DNA from: Ophioceras dolichostomum
Taxonomy: Eukaryota > Ascomycota > Sordariomycetes > Magnaporthales > Ophioceraceae
Direction: 5' to 3'
NCBI GenBank assembly: GCA_003049485.1
Contig: PYST01000171.1
Span: 21,487 to 85,486, forward strand
DNA length: 64,000 bases
Shown: in pieces, positions 1-12,083 of the stretch
Position numbering within the stretch: position 1 is the stretch's first letter
Layout of the letters: every line of letters starts with the position of its first letter
The notes under the pieces: model-generated
Told to the model about the DNA's origin: nothing
What the model saw: only the letters and a program-made list of their open reading frames with translations
Databases searched by the model: none
Translations under genes and position numbers: made by a program

Positions 1-40
1 CACCTTTAAGAAACCCCAAGCTGTGCGATTATTGACCGAC

Positions 41-946
41 TCAAGCAAACGTCGACGGGCGCTTCGCGCTGAAGATCTTCTTGGTGCTGACCTTGGGGAC
101 ACGGTGAGGCAGGGGGAAGCTGAGGTTCTTAGTCACCAGCTGCTTGATGTAAGGGCGCTTAATGTCGGCCGTCTTCTCGAGCTCAACGACGCGGAGGATC
201 TGCAAAACAGTCAGTCGAATGTTCATAGAACGAGTCTCTCACCACACATCGCCATTTACTCCCTCACAGGAGTGTAGGTTGTGTTTGTCCAGCAACGCAA
301 ACGGAGTTCGGGGCGGAAGTTCGAAGGCACATACGTGAATCGATCGGAAACGGGCGCGGTGGCGGGCAGCCATGTCCTGGTACAGCGCCTCGACGGCCGC
401 GGTTCTAGACATCTCCCGGTACTCTTTGTACATGTTGTGCGTGCCCGACCTCGAGTCGTAGCGGATCCAGATGCCGAAGTTTTTGACCTTGAGCGGGTGG
501 CTCTCGTGGATCTAATGAGGGCGTGTCAGCAGGATTTTACTTGTGATCTTTCAAACGAGCAAGAAAACTTGACGAGGTAGTTGGCGGCGAACGAGCCACA
601 AGACATACCTCATTAATGCTGACAATCTCACCAGTCGCCTTCTTGACCTTCTTCAGACCGCGCATGAAGTACCAGTATCGCGACTTGGCCACGACCTCGT
701 TCGGCGCAAAAATACGCATCCGATACAGGCTGGGGGTCGGGTTGGACTCGGTAGGCAGATGCCTGCCCACCAGGGAGTATTCGTGGAGGCGACCTAGACA
801 ACAGGGCATATTAGCAGCGCGTTCTCCCAGATCCCACGACCGGGAGAGCAGCACGACAATTGGGCTGCTGGCGGTTCGATCCGCTCGATCATGGGAGGTC
901 GGTATCGTCCGTAGATTCGTAAATGCGAAGATGCTGGCTTACCCAT
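41..946 (-). CDS. RPL20: 60S ribosomal protein eL20 (L20/L18a)
   Basis: This gene encodes a structural protein of the cytosolic large ribosomal subunit. Four exons join in frame: 946-943, 793-609, 511-335 and 199-41, giving 174 residues, the usual length of fungal eL20. The protein begins MGRLHEYSLVGRHLP, carries the conserved MRIFAPNEVVAKSRYWYF and SGTHNMYKEYREMSRTAAVE blocks, and ends KKIFSAKRPSTFA. The first coding exon is only four bases (ATGG), followed by a GTAAGC donor, so a naive start at a later Met would lose the true N terminus. All introns are GT-AG. It is transcribed away from CSN12, with 1.3 kb between the two start codons. Identification is very secure from family-wide conservation. 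Confidence 0.97.
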
Positions 947-2253
947 CGTGGCGGAATAATTGGTGGCAGTCCTTTCGTTGTTCGCGAGATGTTCGGGCAG
1001 TGGGGATTTCAGATTTCTTTTTCGAGGTGGTAGATTTGTGCGTTCCCGGTGGTCTGTGCACAAGCTGTGGAAGAGTTAAGGTCACGTGCGTGGTGATCCT
1101 TGTTTCGGCCTGAGGCCAACAGTCTGTTGAGAGGTCTGCCTCACCAGTTCAACTCCCCTTCACAATCGTCTCAACCCTAGTGCTTGTCTCACTTTCATCT
1201 TCTAAGAAAAGAGTAGTCAGGGTGAATCTGGCAGCCCGAGAACGGAAATCAGGACTGGCAAAAACCTATTTGTTGGGTGAGACAGCTTGATTGCCCAAGT
1301 TAAGCTGTCGTTAATGGTGGTCCCGGCGTGTCCTGGGCTGTGGTGTAACTCCCCGACAACATTAGGCACTATTCGGGACGGGATACACGTTGTACAAAGA
1401 ACCTGCATTGAGATATTGACCCGAGAAGGTCCGGAGGCCAACGGTGATCACGAGAAAGGTTTTGAAGAGGCCCCGCCTCTAGAGATGAGAGATAGAAACC
1501 GTCAGTTTCAAGTTGGAAAGTAACTGCCAAATCTCAAGGTGTACTCTCGGCCTTGGAAGAGTACTGGAATCTCAGTGCAGATCAGCTAGATCCAAACGTA
1601 CTCCAGGTTTGAAGCCCCTACTAGAACATCCCCACAGCATGGCGAGAGTTAGTCCATCGCCATAGCCAGAACCTCGTTCGGCTTGAGTCTATAAGGTCAG
1701 CGGATATTCTAGACGACGAAGGAGAGCGAACATCGCAGACAACTCAACGCCTTTCTAGCACGTTGAATATTGTCTCACAGTGGGAGAGAGGGGGAAGGGC
1801 GGCTTGATACATCCTGGACTGAGATAATTCTCCGATACACCAGCAATAAAAACCAGCTAGAGCTGTGCGATCAGCCCATGGAGCGATGTGTCGATAAGAC
1901 CTTCATCAATAAGCTCTCCGCCGCTACCTGCGTGCTTTCGCTGGTTGGTAACTGCTCGGCTTCTCATCCCCATTGTGATTGCAATTGAATGATGAGTCAG
2001 CCTTATCGTTATCTGTATCCAGGTATCAGCTACCGACATCTGGTTGCTCCAGATCCCTGCCCATTGAACATCAACATTCTCAACTGCCATCTTGAAGCTT
2101 AAGTCGCACCACTTTCACGGAGCGAATCCGCTGGCCAACACTCTTATTGTTCATGGGACTTAACGGCGGTCTAGGCAGTGAGGTGTGCTCGTCGATTCCC
2201 TCCAAACCCGACCCGCTCCTATCCCTTGCGACCAGAGCAGGGGACGAGGAGCA
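947..2253. other. Divergent intergenic region RPL20/CSN12
   Basis: This is about 1.3 kb between two divergent start codons and should contain both promoters. Only short, unrecognisable reading frames are present, and I see no RNA gene or repeat. An in-frame ATG at 2185 would add 23 residues to Csn12 but looks less likely than the one at 2254. Confidence 0.5.
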
Positions 2254-4260
2254 ATGGACCATTTCTTCGATGAAGTCGGCGAAGCCTTGATGCAAGGGAG
2301 CGGGCCTCGTCTTTCTCGCACTCTCGCACCCGGGGACTCACCAGAGGATCTGAGGCGACTGAAGCCGTTCTGGAACGCCGCACCGTCCCCTGAGAGTGCC
2401 AGGGCAGCGATCAGGCGCCAGATCCAGAAGCGAACCAGTCTTCCCCATGAGGAAGTGCAAGGCTGGACAGAGGTCTACCTGGCGCTCTGGAAAGCCATTG
2501 GCGAGATTCTGGCCGTCCATGGAATGACTGGCTCTTCCGGAAAGGTGAGTTGATTGTTTTTGGCTTGATCGGGCGTTTGTTTTTATAAACTTTGACGTCA
2601 AGGCCCTGGACATTCTGACGCTGACTTAGCCTCCCTCCGTCTCAGTCTTCATGGTCTTCCGTGTACGAGTCTTGGAAGGAGCTGACCTCGATGGCCATCC
2701 GAGGATACACCAACCATGGCTTTGAGGCTTGGACTATTCCATGTCTGTACGTTGCTGGAAAGTATCTGCGCGTGTTCGCGATCAACGCAGACGAGGAGCG
2801 CAATCGGACTTCAAACGACTCTGGCGCTGCGACTTTTGAAGACGACTTCGACACGGACGCTGAGAAGAACCAGCAGCTCGAGGACTGTGCACGGCAGCTG
2901 AACCGCATCTTCACCCTCTGCTTGAGTGACCGGTACGCAGTTGTCCTACATCTTCCATGCTAAAGCCAGAGTATCGCACACATTCTGCGATGAGGGCAAA
3001 GTACTGACAGAAATCCGTGGTTCCAGAGCTTCCCTCGAAGAGTCGCGGAAGTGGGGCATCTACTATATCATCAACCTCCTATTCAAGACCTACTTCAAGC
3101 TGAACTCGGCAAGCCTGTCGAGGAACATCCTCAAGGCGCTCAACGCCTATAAAGGGGACATGCCTCCTCTCGCCCAGTTCCCCAAATCTCAGCAGGTCAC
3201 CTTCAAATACTACGAGGGCGTCCTTGCCTTCTTGGACGAGAACTACGTCGAGGTCAGTAGAACACCCACTGCTTTTGAACGTGCAGCCACTGAAGCGGGC
3301 CAGATGCCCTACAATGGTAGTGCATAGCACCGACATTGACGCCGCTTACATACTTCCAGGCCGAGACGCACCTCAAGATGGCATATAACCTATGCCACAA
3401 GGAAGCACTCAAGAACAAGCAGTGAGTCCACAATTCGACAAGCCGCCATCTCTTGATCCAGGGGCCGTGACAAAAAGCGCCAGCATTGACTGACCGACGG
3501 CCGATGATTGGATAGGCTGATACTCACCTACCTCATCCCATGCCGCCTCCTCACTACCCACACTCTTCCGAACAAAACCTTGCTAGAGCCATATCCGTAC
3601 CTCCAACGGCTGTTCTTACCCCTGGCACATTGCATCAAAAAGGGCGAGCTCCATGCCTTCGACCTGGCCCTCCAAGCCGGCGAGGATGACTTTGTCAGGC
3701 GCAGAATCTATCTGACCTTGGAGAGAGGCCGCGACATTGCTCTTCGCAATCTCCTGAGGAAGGTCTTCATCGCTGGTGGATTTGAGCCGTTGAAAGAACC
3801 GGACAAGACACCCATTCGCCGCACGAGAGTGCCTGTGGCAGAATTTTCTGCCGCAATTAGCCTCGGCAGCCAGGAAACTCTGGATGGCGACGAAGTCGAA
3901 TGCCTGTTGGCCAACATGATCTACAAGGTAAGCAATGAGACGCCAGGCTCCTTGCGTACAGTTCCCCACCACCCATCCCGGCGAAGTATACATCCCTTTC
4001 CATTGCGGGTCTTCAGTTCAGTGAGGCAGCCCTCTCGTAGGTAGAGGGTTTAGCCACAGTACACAACGGCGCAGGCGATCAAAATGCCAATTTTTGTTGC
4101 CTGGTTGCCTCAGGCTGCCTTCCTCGCACCAATCCACCACACCATATTCGGAACCTGTGACTCACCAGAATCGCAGAATCTCATGAAGGGCTACATTCAC
4201 CGAGAGCGTGGGATTGTGGTTTTGAGCAAGGCTGGCGCCTTCCCCGGCACCGGCGTGTGA
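2254..4260 (+). CDS. CSN12: PCI-domain protein Csn12 (Thp1/PCID2-type)
   Basis: Six exons (2254-2544, 2646-2932, 3027-3252, 3360-3421, 3516-3927, 4177-4260) close in frame to 453 residues. The middle carries the family landmarks of a C-x(n)-W helical repeat and a Lys/Tyr-rich segment (KWGIYYIINLLFKTYFKLN). The C-terminal half is a PCI winged-helix domain, with LILTYLIPCRLL, FLPLAHCIKKGELHAFD and a final NLMKGYIHRERGIVVLSK stretch. Yeast Csn12 and Thp1 work with Sem1/Sac3 in TREX-2-like mRNA export and splicing, and Csn12 is loosely linked to the COP9 signalosome; the role here is inferred from family. The start at MDHFF was chosen because family members begin with a short acidic/aromatic N terminus. 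The last intron is long (249 nt). The gene faces the BTB gene tail to tail. Confidence 0.9.
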
Positions 4261-5590
4261 AAAACAGCAGTGCCGTTTCCCGTCATGGGAAAGAGTTTTC
4301 CTTGGTGAGCTCCGCCCCTGGCTTGGTCAGCTTTGCTTGAGGTTTGGTCACTTTTGGCCGATAAACGTCAAGAAAGACTGGGCGGGATGCCTCTTCCAGG
4401 TGATTCCCCCAGTTTCTCGGCCCTTCTCGAGCATGCCGGCATGTTCACTTCCTAGCCTCAAACGGCTAGGAAGATGAGCGCCCCAGAACCCGTTATCCCC
4501 TTTGCACTGAACATCCTTGTAATGCTAGCCCAATTAACCCATCCCCGCTGTTCCAAGGACTTGGTTCCGAACCAAGGAGGGTCTGGCGAACTGGATTGGC
4601 GAACTGGATTGGCGAACTACATGAATGGTCGGTGCATGGGACCTGTTGGATAGCTGCAACCACTTTAACTCTCGATGGGTATGAGTCACCACCGTACGGC
4701 GTGGGGTGGCAACGTGCAAGGGTCACGGGTGGCCATGGGCTTCACTGTTTAGCTCGAGGATTCGCACAGAGTAGACTACCAGAGACACTGAATCGCTGTT
4801 GGGGTCCGATTGATTATGGCCTCGCTGGCTATCACCAATCAATTTCGCGGCCACTCGACGCGACTCCTATTTCGAGCAGCTCACGACGGCTGGTAAGGGG
4901 CTATAAACGAGTGTCTAGAAAGATAGTTTTACATTTGATTCTCGCGGGGCTCCATGAGGCATTCAATCCCACATCCATCATCCCAGCGCCCAAGGCGAGT
5001 ACTGGTCAGGTCAGAACCAGTGTTAAGAAATACAATCGACCAGTTGACGAGGGAAGGACGCGAATAATAGAGAAAGCTTCCACCGTGCGATGTTGTCTCC
5101 GTGCCAGCACTCCATAGTGGTGAGTTTAGTGATACAAATGACGATGGGGTGGTACTAATGAGAAAGAGAGGACTGCGCAATCGCGATGAAAGGGGGCACG
5201 ACGATGCAAAACAGGATAGCACCTAATCAGGACCCCAGGAGCTATGAATAAGAAAAACAGATAGAAAAAAAGGCAACCAAATGACACCGAACTCCTTCCT
5301 GTTGTCCCCTTTGCAGGCCTACGCCCTTGTATCGCAAGACAAAAGATGAAAACCGGAGCGCCCGTGCCTGATAAAAAAAAATGAAAATGAGAAGATAAGA
5401 AGAGAGGGAAGTGGGAAGGAGACCAACATAAATCATTAGATAAAGCAGATACCGACAAAATCAGGGTATCCTCGAGACAAGAAGGTGTCTTTTTTTTGTG
5501 GTTGGCTTTTGGGGGAATCTGAGAAACAAGGCGACGAGTCCGAACAAAACAAATACAGCCAGGGAAATAGGCAGCGAGGAGGCGACAAGA
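4261..5590. other. Convergent intergenic region CSN12/BTB
   Basis: This is about 1.3 kb of 3' flank for two convergent genes. It becomes A-rich on the + strand after 5200 with several 7-10 nt homopolymers. A 173-codon frame at 4596-5117 has no recognisable content and is not called. A short tandem repeat lies at 4585-4618. Confidence 0.5.
4585..4618. repeat. 13-nt tandem repeat, about 2.6 copies
   Basis: The unit GGCGAACTGGATT occurs at 4585-4597 and 4598-4610, with a partial third copy at 4611-4618. It lies in non-coding DNA. Confidence 0.8.
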
Positions 5591-6691
5591 CTAAAAAAAA
5601 TGGCGATTGCTGCGAGGCGTGGACCTGCATGAGAGAGTCAGCATGAGTCGGGCTGTGTCGGGTATCGAGTGGGAGGGTTGACTCACGAGGCGGTCGAGAT
5701 ATCGTCCACGTGGTTGCACAGGGCGACGAATAGATCGAAGAACAGCTGTGTGCCCCCGTTGAACATCTCTAGCTGCATGGTGCCGCTGCGTTTGAAGGTG
5801 CTGCGGCTGCGAATGATGAGGGCGAGGTAGTGCGCTCGCAGCTTCGAGTCAGTGTCGGGAGTGTTGGCGTACGCATATCGAGCAGACGTCAGGATGGTGC
5901 TGCACTGGATACCAGACTCTAAAGCAGAAAATGTTAGTTGGTGTGGACGGGTCAGGGTCTGTGTGGAAGGAGCACGACGGATGCCTGGGCTTGGATTTGG
6001 TGACTTACGAAGCCCCTGCTTCCTCAGGGCGACACGCTTGAGCTCCTCAAGCCCGTACTTCTCGGCGGCACAGTAGACGACCGTGTCCTTGAGCAGGTCG
6101 CCGTCGGCACCGTGATGAATGACCGCAGACTCGTTGCGGCCGTCGTCCTGCTCTAGCTCCCACGAGTTCCGCCGCTTGTTGTGGATGAGACGAGGATAGT
6201 AGTCGCCCTTGTACAGGTACTCGAGCACCGACGAGAATATCTCGGGCTCATCCTCCGGGAGTGAGATCCGCTTGGGCTGAGAGTCCATGAACTGACTCCG
6301 CAGAGCCTCTTCAAAGAAGGGAGAGTGGGCGAGGACGTGCTCGTGGGCCGCGAAGATCCTCTGCTCCTGGCCAACGACCAAGGTGACGATGGCGGACGTC
6401 AAGTTGCTGCTGGGTTGAACGTGGTCAGCCAGATGAGCATCGGTCGGGCACGATGCACATTGTCGGGCGGCAGTAGAGGGGATATGATGGACAAGATTGA
6501 ACCTACTTTCCCGTTTGTGGGGACTCATCAGTCGCTGATGTAGTTGCGGTCGTTGGTCGACGACGGGACTCATGGCGACGCTTAGAAATGCCAGAGTCTT
6601 TGCTGAAAGACGAGCTGGACTTGCTAGCCTTGTGTGACTTTGAGAAGCTCTTGCTGCTCGAAGGCGGCGGGTTGTAGCGTTGAGAGAACAT
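5591..6691 (-). CDS. BTB/POZ domain protein
   Basis: Exon 1 (6691-6507) encodes a Ser/Lys-rich N terminus of about 61 residues beginning MFSQRYNPPPSSSK. Exon 2 (6409-6009; an acceptor three bases downstream at 6406 also works) encodes the BTB/POZ fold, with a VVGQEQRIFAAHEHVLAHSP core and SSVLEYLYKGDYYPR. Exon 3 starts at 5918 and ends in CNHVDDIS. Exon 3 can stop at 5683. However, a consensus GTGAGT donor at 5686, a CTGAC branch and a CAG acceptor at 5625 allow a fourth exon, 5624-5591, that replaces the last residue with a short basic tail; this model gives 283 residues and is preferred here. BTB domains dimerise and often recruit Cul3 ligases, but no second domain (Kelch, MATH, zinc finger) is visible, so the partner is unknown. 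A TATATA at 6961-6966 lies about 270 nt upstream. Confidence 0.85.
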
Positions 6692-8111
6692 TTTGCAAAT
6701 CGGGTCTGTATGGGTGCAGTTGGCAGAGTGTCGATCGCCACAAGCGAGCGACGACGGGAACAGAGCAGATGCAAGGAAGGAATGATGGCAGCGGCGGGAG
6801 GAGCAGGTATGATGGAAATAAAATTTATTCTAATCACAAATGAGGGCGAAAGAACACAGAAGACGGAATCGCAGAAACAGCCTTACCGTTCAGGCAAATA
6901 ATTACCGAGATGTGAAAGAGAGAGACAGAGAGCGCGGATTTGGGGGGAAGAGATGGGACTTATATACATTCACCCACTGACTCGGCACCCATGGCGGACG
7001 GCCATTGTACCTCAGTGCGAAAACCGGCCGGATTCAGGCAGACACGTCTCTTGGAGATACTTCGAGCGAGGCAGTCGGGGGACGCGAATCGAGACACGGG
7101 AATGACACGATATCACGTGGAAAGACCATTCCGTTTTGGGTAAGGTGGCGGAGCACAGCAGGGGAAGGCCCTTGAGACGGACTGGGATTTTAATGAGTTG
7201 CAGGGATGAGCAAGGGATGACTTTTGGGAGCTCTGCTAGCTCGTCAAGCTCCAGTTCCTTGCCTCTCTGCCTCCTGAGCCTTGTTTGCTTTTTTTTTGTC
7301 TCTTCTTGGGCTCACCTCCTTGCCTCTTTCCCTCCTCCCTTGCGTGTGCGTCTCGTGTGTTCCATCTTCGGTGGGCACGAGGCACCTTGGCAACCATCCA
7401 AACCAGAGAGTGAGGACTCATCACACCCCCAATTCACAAAATCAAAGACGGGGAGTCATAGCGATGGTGTCCGCCCTGGAAGCACCGCAGCACAACCCGG
7501 GCTTCCATCCTTCCGCGCACGGCAGGGATGCATGGTTGCCTTGTAGCCTTTGTGAACATGCGTTAGGCATCTATCCTAGAGCCGAGTAAGGTGTGCATGG
7601 ATTGAGAAATTTGGGAGGTTGGCCAGGTTGGGTTCTCGAGTGATATGGAGCACTGAGGGGTCCAAGATCCGTGAGAACCCTCAACTCGGCCAGGGTTTTT
7701 TTTCACGCCAGGAAGTCCCCGAAATATCAAGTACTCTAATTCTACTCGTGGGAAGTCGGAGCTGTCAATTGGACGCTCAGTGGTTGCTGACAATTGGTCG
7801 AGGTAGTGCTGTTGTGCCAGTCGCCATCTGCACATCGCGTTCAGTGTTCACCAAACTCTCAGAACATTGTTAAGATCTGAACTCAGCCTCAACCCCTGCT
7901 CGACCCGTTTGGATAGCAACATGAAAGAATCCAGCCGAATCCAGCCGTAACCCCCGCCTCATGCAAGATGTGTCTTGGCTCGGTAGGGGTCTCCGGCATC
8001 CTTCCGTCCACACAAAGCAAGCTTCACGGTCCTTGCCACTCGCCACTACGCACGAGATTTGTCTGGGACCTAAGCCTGCATCCTCTCATCTAGTGTAAAC
8101 TGTTCGGAATG
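6692..8111. other. Intergenic region, BTB promoter and hydrolase 3' flank
   Basis: This is about 1.4 kb between two minus-strand genes. The part nearest 6692 should be the BTB promoter and leader, and 7900-8111 the hydrolase 3' flank. I see a C/T-rich stretch around 7230-7340 but no gene-like frame. Confidence 0.45.
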
Positions 8112-9309
8112 TCAATTCTCTCCAGATTCCGTCTTTAAGGCCGCCGCAATCTCTTTGCGTACGAAGGCCGCTATCGCATTCCGACCTGCCGGTCGCCAGC
8201 TCGCTTCATTGTGGTATGCACCCTGGACAACCTCAATCTCTACCGGGAAACCAAGACTCTCACACCTCTCGAATAGTGTGACACCATGTTGGCGGGGCAC
8301 TAGCTCGTCGCGCTCGGCGACCACAAGTAAGAATCTTGGAAGTGCATCCTGCTTGGCACCTTCAGTAGCTCCATTGGCACCAGTAGAAGCGAGTCCGAGG
8401 TTCCCCCAGCTATCGAGATGGTTGCGGAGGAATGGCCAGAGGTACCTGTAAGGCAGCCACTTCTGCGGATACAAAGTCTCGAGCATAGCCCGGACCGAGA
8501 GGAAGGGCGTCTCGAGGATGACGGAAGTGACTGGAAGCAACCCAGTAGCGCCATTAAGCGAACGGCGATATGCCAACAAGTTCGTCGCAAACCCTGCGCC
8601 AATGCTCTGTCCCCAGAGAATAACAATCGGCTTAATCAATGCGTCGCCAACGTATGTCCTGGCATGAGCTTCCGAAACCCATCGCAACGCCGAGACGGCG
8701 TCCCGGTTGATGCCTCGCTCCGATGGGCGGCCTTTGGACTTCCAATAGCCCCTGTAGCTAACACAAGCGATGGTGTGCCGAACCGAACGGGGTTCGTTCT
8801 CTGGGCCCGGCACGGAGCCGCCCTGAACTGCCCGAAGCACCGCGGAAAGGGCTGGTAGACGTGGCGGTGTCGAGGCCGCATTACCTGAACAGAACAGCAC
8901 GGCAACGGAGACCAGCATCCAGACACAGTATTCAGCCTCAGTATGCGCATGAGATAAATGGTGTTGTGGGCGCACCTTGAAAATAAAGCAGGTAAACATG
9001 ACAGCTCGGGGACGAGAGGGCGGACGCGACCGCGGCGTCGGATGTTCGTCCAGAGCCGACCTCGGCCACAGCAAGAATGAGGGAAGGGCCGTTGCCGTCG
9101 GAACGAATGCTCACTTCTTCCCACTTCACGCCGCCACAGTCACCGGCGTAGTCCTGAATTTGCTCCTTGCGTGTGCCAGGCGGCAAGCCCGGCATGTAGA
9201 TGATTTTATTTTGGCATACCACCATCATTGTGCATTTCCATGTCCACAACGCCGCAAGCAGCCCTGTGAAGACCAGGGGCGGGAGTAGAAAGGCCTCAAC
9301 GTGAAGCAT
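8112..9309 (-). CDS. Bem46/ABHD13-like alpha/beta hydrolase, membrane-anchored
   Basis: Two exons (9309-8976 and 8884-8112) give 368 residues. An N-terminal hydrophobic segment (about residues 7-31) predicts a single-pass anchor. It is followed by NKIIYMPGLPPGTR, typical of Bem46/ABHD13 relatives. The intron splits a Gly codon in the oxyanion-region motif YFQGN. The catalytic triad is visible: the nucleophile Ser205 in GQSIG, Asp304 in AERDELVP and His336 in GAYHNEAS. These proteins are serine hydrolases of the ER or plasma membrane, and in Neurospora a Bem46 relative affects cell polarity. The substrate is unknown. In-frame Met codons exist further upstream; 9309 was chosen because it places the membrane anchor at the N terminus as in relatives. 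Confidence 0.88.
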
Positions 9310-10684
9310 TCTTCGGGGAGACCATCCCGCCCAGGGTATGCTCCTCGTTACTGGAGGGATCATGTCCGCAACCCCCAGCATTCTCACCACCCCTATTCCG
9401 CCGGGGCGGACTCGATATGGATGGAGCGATGCAATAAGACAAGAGGACATCGGCGACAGCGGCGTCTTGATTGGTCTCGCAGAAACCCTCGACCAGGTCA
9501 TGGCGGTCGCACCGACCTGGCTTTGGTTAATTCGACGAGCTGTCAAAGCCATCGACACAACGAGTTAGGAGCGTGCGGTCTGCCGAAGCACCAGCACCAA
9601 ATGGCAACCTCCTACAAACGCATGGCATCATGCCGTGTGGCGTGTTCGCATCCCAATCGCTGTTGGGCGCAAGGTGGTGGGTGGTGCTTTGCAGGGGATA
9701 ATAGAAGGATTGTTGTCGGGCAACGAATACCATCGTACAATTCGCCAATTTCTTTCATGTGAATAAAAAAAAAAAAAAAAAAAGAGAAAAAAACTGTTGG
9801 CTGTTGGGGGGCGCCAGGTTATGAGTGGTCGGCAGCGCAAACTTCTGGCGCGGACCGCTCCCAGCGTCGCCACCACCTACCCCGCTCGAGCAATCGTTGA
9901 CAGCTCAAGCTGCCAGCATTCCCCCACGAAGGCTCCAGTCCTGATCAAACCACCTGCATCATGCTGAGAACGGAAGACGCGGCGACGAGTCTCCAGAACC
10001 GAGAGTCACCATCTGATCTTGAATGCATGAGAGTTACCAGCTGACCTACCTGAAGGTGATACCTGCCGCAACAATACCTCGAGGCTGTACCTCTTTTTTT
10101 CATGAAACCCTCGAAATTGATGCGCTCGTCCCACTTCCAGCCAGCACACCACGCAGCAACGTCGGGGGTCTTCTCCATGACCACCACTCAAGTCTTGGTT
10201 CCTTTCACTCTACTGCTTGCCACATATCGTTAATCAAGGCTTCAACCTTCTCTTCCCTTTCCAAAGAGAGGGGGCAGAACTTGGGAACACTTGTAAGTGC
10301 ATCTGCCAAGGTGTATTCTGTCCTGCATGGCCCAGCGAAGAAACATCAGTCTGCGCGATCTACAGCTTGGTATTCGACTCGCCCGTCCTCGAGCTGGCTC
10401 TAACCCACGCCTGCAAATCTCAGGTATTATTCCCCATCCGCACTTAGGCGAGACCTAGCGCCTGCCAGTTTCCTCAACTCGGTTTCTTGAGCCGGGCGCG
10501 GGACTGCCTCGCGTCACTCGCTCTAACATCCACGGCTCTCGTACCCCGAACGGCCTGGCAACCTTCTTACTTCGCCCTGAAGCAAACATCGGACACGGTT
10601 GAGTCGGACGAGTCGGCGTCGATAAAAGAAACAGGCAGACAGAGGCGGGAGGAAGGACGTGAAGACAGACGAACAGTCTCTCAG
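9310..10684. other. Divergent intergenic region hydrolase/SDS22
   Basis: About 1.4 kb separates two divergent start codons. A run of 19 adenines (9765-9783) is followed by GAG and seven more A. No target-site duplication or element body is evident beside it. No gene is recognised. Confidence 0.5.
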
Positions 10685-12083
10685 ATGCCGGCCCAACCAC
10701 TGACCAATGCCGATGGCGGCGAGACGTCACCCCATCATATCGAGTTGGTTGAGGACCAGGCATCACCTACTAGGACCGACGGCCAGCCTAGCCCAGGATT
10801 AAGGAACAGTAAAGGCTGGGACGGCAAGCTTAGGGTGCCCAAGGGCGCCCTCGTCGCCAACCCCGAAGCTCTCTCCGATCCAGAATACTCGGACGACGAA
10901 AACGTCAATCCTGGCGAGGAGATCCCAGCGGACGAAGGTCAGTACCGCTTGAGCACCTGAGCTAAATAGTGTCGTGGAGACACAGACGTATTAGGCGTGC
11001 ATCCTAGGCACGCTGTGCAAGACTATGTGGCCACTGACTCGCCTGGGTATGATGCCGCACCGCAGACCTGCTTGACGGCGAGCCGACCGACACTGATGAG
11101 ATCAACTGCACGCACTCGCGCGTACGGAATATTCTCAGCCTCCGCCTTGAGCGCTTCCGGCATGTTGTCCGCCTCTGTCTACGGCAGAACTTGATTCAGG
11201 ATGTAGCGGGCCTCTCGTGCCTGTCCGACGTGCTACAGGAGCTAGACTTATACGACAACCTGATCACGCGCATCCGCGGCCTCGAGGACCTGACCGGGCT
11301 GACCTGGCTGGACCTGAGCTTCAACAAGATCAAGCGCATCGAAAACGTGAATCACCTGACACAGCTCACCGACCTCTTTCTGGTGGCGAACAAGATCAGG
11401 ACGATCGAGAACCTCGAGGGCCTCGACAAGGTGCGCATGCTAGAGTTGGGGTCGAATCGGATCCGCGAGCTGCAGAACCTAGATTCGATGAAGCTTCTGG
11501 AGGAGCTGTATGTGGCCAAGAACAAAATCACCAGCGTGAAGGGCCTCGGCGGCCTACCGAAGCTGCGCCTCTTGAGCATCCAGTCCAACCGCATCGAGGA
11601 TCTCTCACCACTGGCCGAGGTGCCGCAGCTCGAGGAGCTGTACGCCTCTCACAACGCGCTGACGTCGCTTGAGGGCTTGGCGGGCAACACGAAGCTGCAA
11701 GTCCTGGACGTATCCAACAACCAAATCTCAAGTCTAAAGGGCTTGGGCCCGCTCAGCGAACTCACCGACTTCTGGGCCAGTTATAATCAGTTCGCCGACT
11801 TCGCCGAGGTCGAGCGTGAGCTGGCTGACAAGGCGAAGCTCACGACCGTCTACTTCGAGGGTAGCCCCTTGCAACTTCGGGGCCCGGCGCTCTATCGGAA
11901 CAAGGTGCGGTTGGCGTTGCCTCAGGTCAAGCAGATTGACGCAAGTAAGTTTTCTGACTACCCCTTCGTCCCGATCTCATTTGCCAACGAACTATACGCT
12001 CGGGTTCAGGCGCTCATTAACTTGATGGTCGCCTGCTAACCGCTGCCACTCCCCCTCTCCATCCAGCCTTCATCCGTTCATGA
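10685..12083 (+). CDS. SDS22: Protein phosphatase 1 regulatory subunit Sds22
   Basis: Three exons (10685-10937, 11066-11944, 12067-12083) encode 382 residues. The N terminus is acidic and Ser/Pro-rich (about residues 1-85). From about residue 110 there is a continuous array of roughly eleven 22-residue SDS22-type leucine-rich repeats, with L-x-x-L-x-x-L-x-L-x-x-N-x-I periodicity (for example WLDLSFNKIKRIENV). It ends with the LRR cap and a terminal IDATFIRS encoded across the last intron. The last exon has only 17 coding bases, so the final residues need the splice at 11944/12067. Sds22 binds the PP1 catalytic subunit (Glc7/BimG), usually in a ternary complex with inhibitor-3, and is needed for PP1 maturation and mitotic function. 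Length and repeat number match the family. Confidence 0.96.

Noticed and set aside
200..942. snoRNAs in the introns of the ribosomal protein gene
   Set aside because: The 135-nt third intron shows no convincing paired C and D boxes when read by eye, and I found no snoRNA signature in the other two.
4596..5117. 173-codon plus-strand open frame
   Set aside because: No recognisable domain or codon pattern, it overlaps a tandem repeat, and it lies in the shared 3' flank of two convergent genes.
9765..9783. 19-nt poly-A tract that might be the tail of a retroposon
   Set aside because: No target-site duplication, no element body and no reverse-transcriptase trace beside it; a simple homopolymer is enough.
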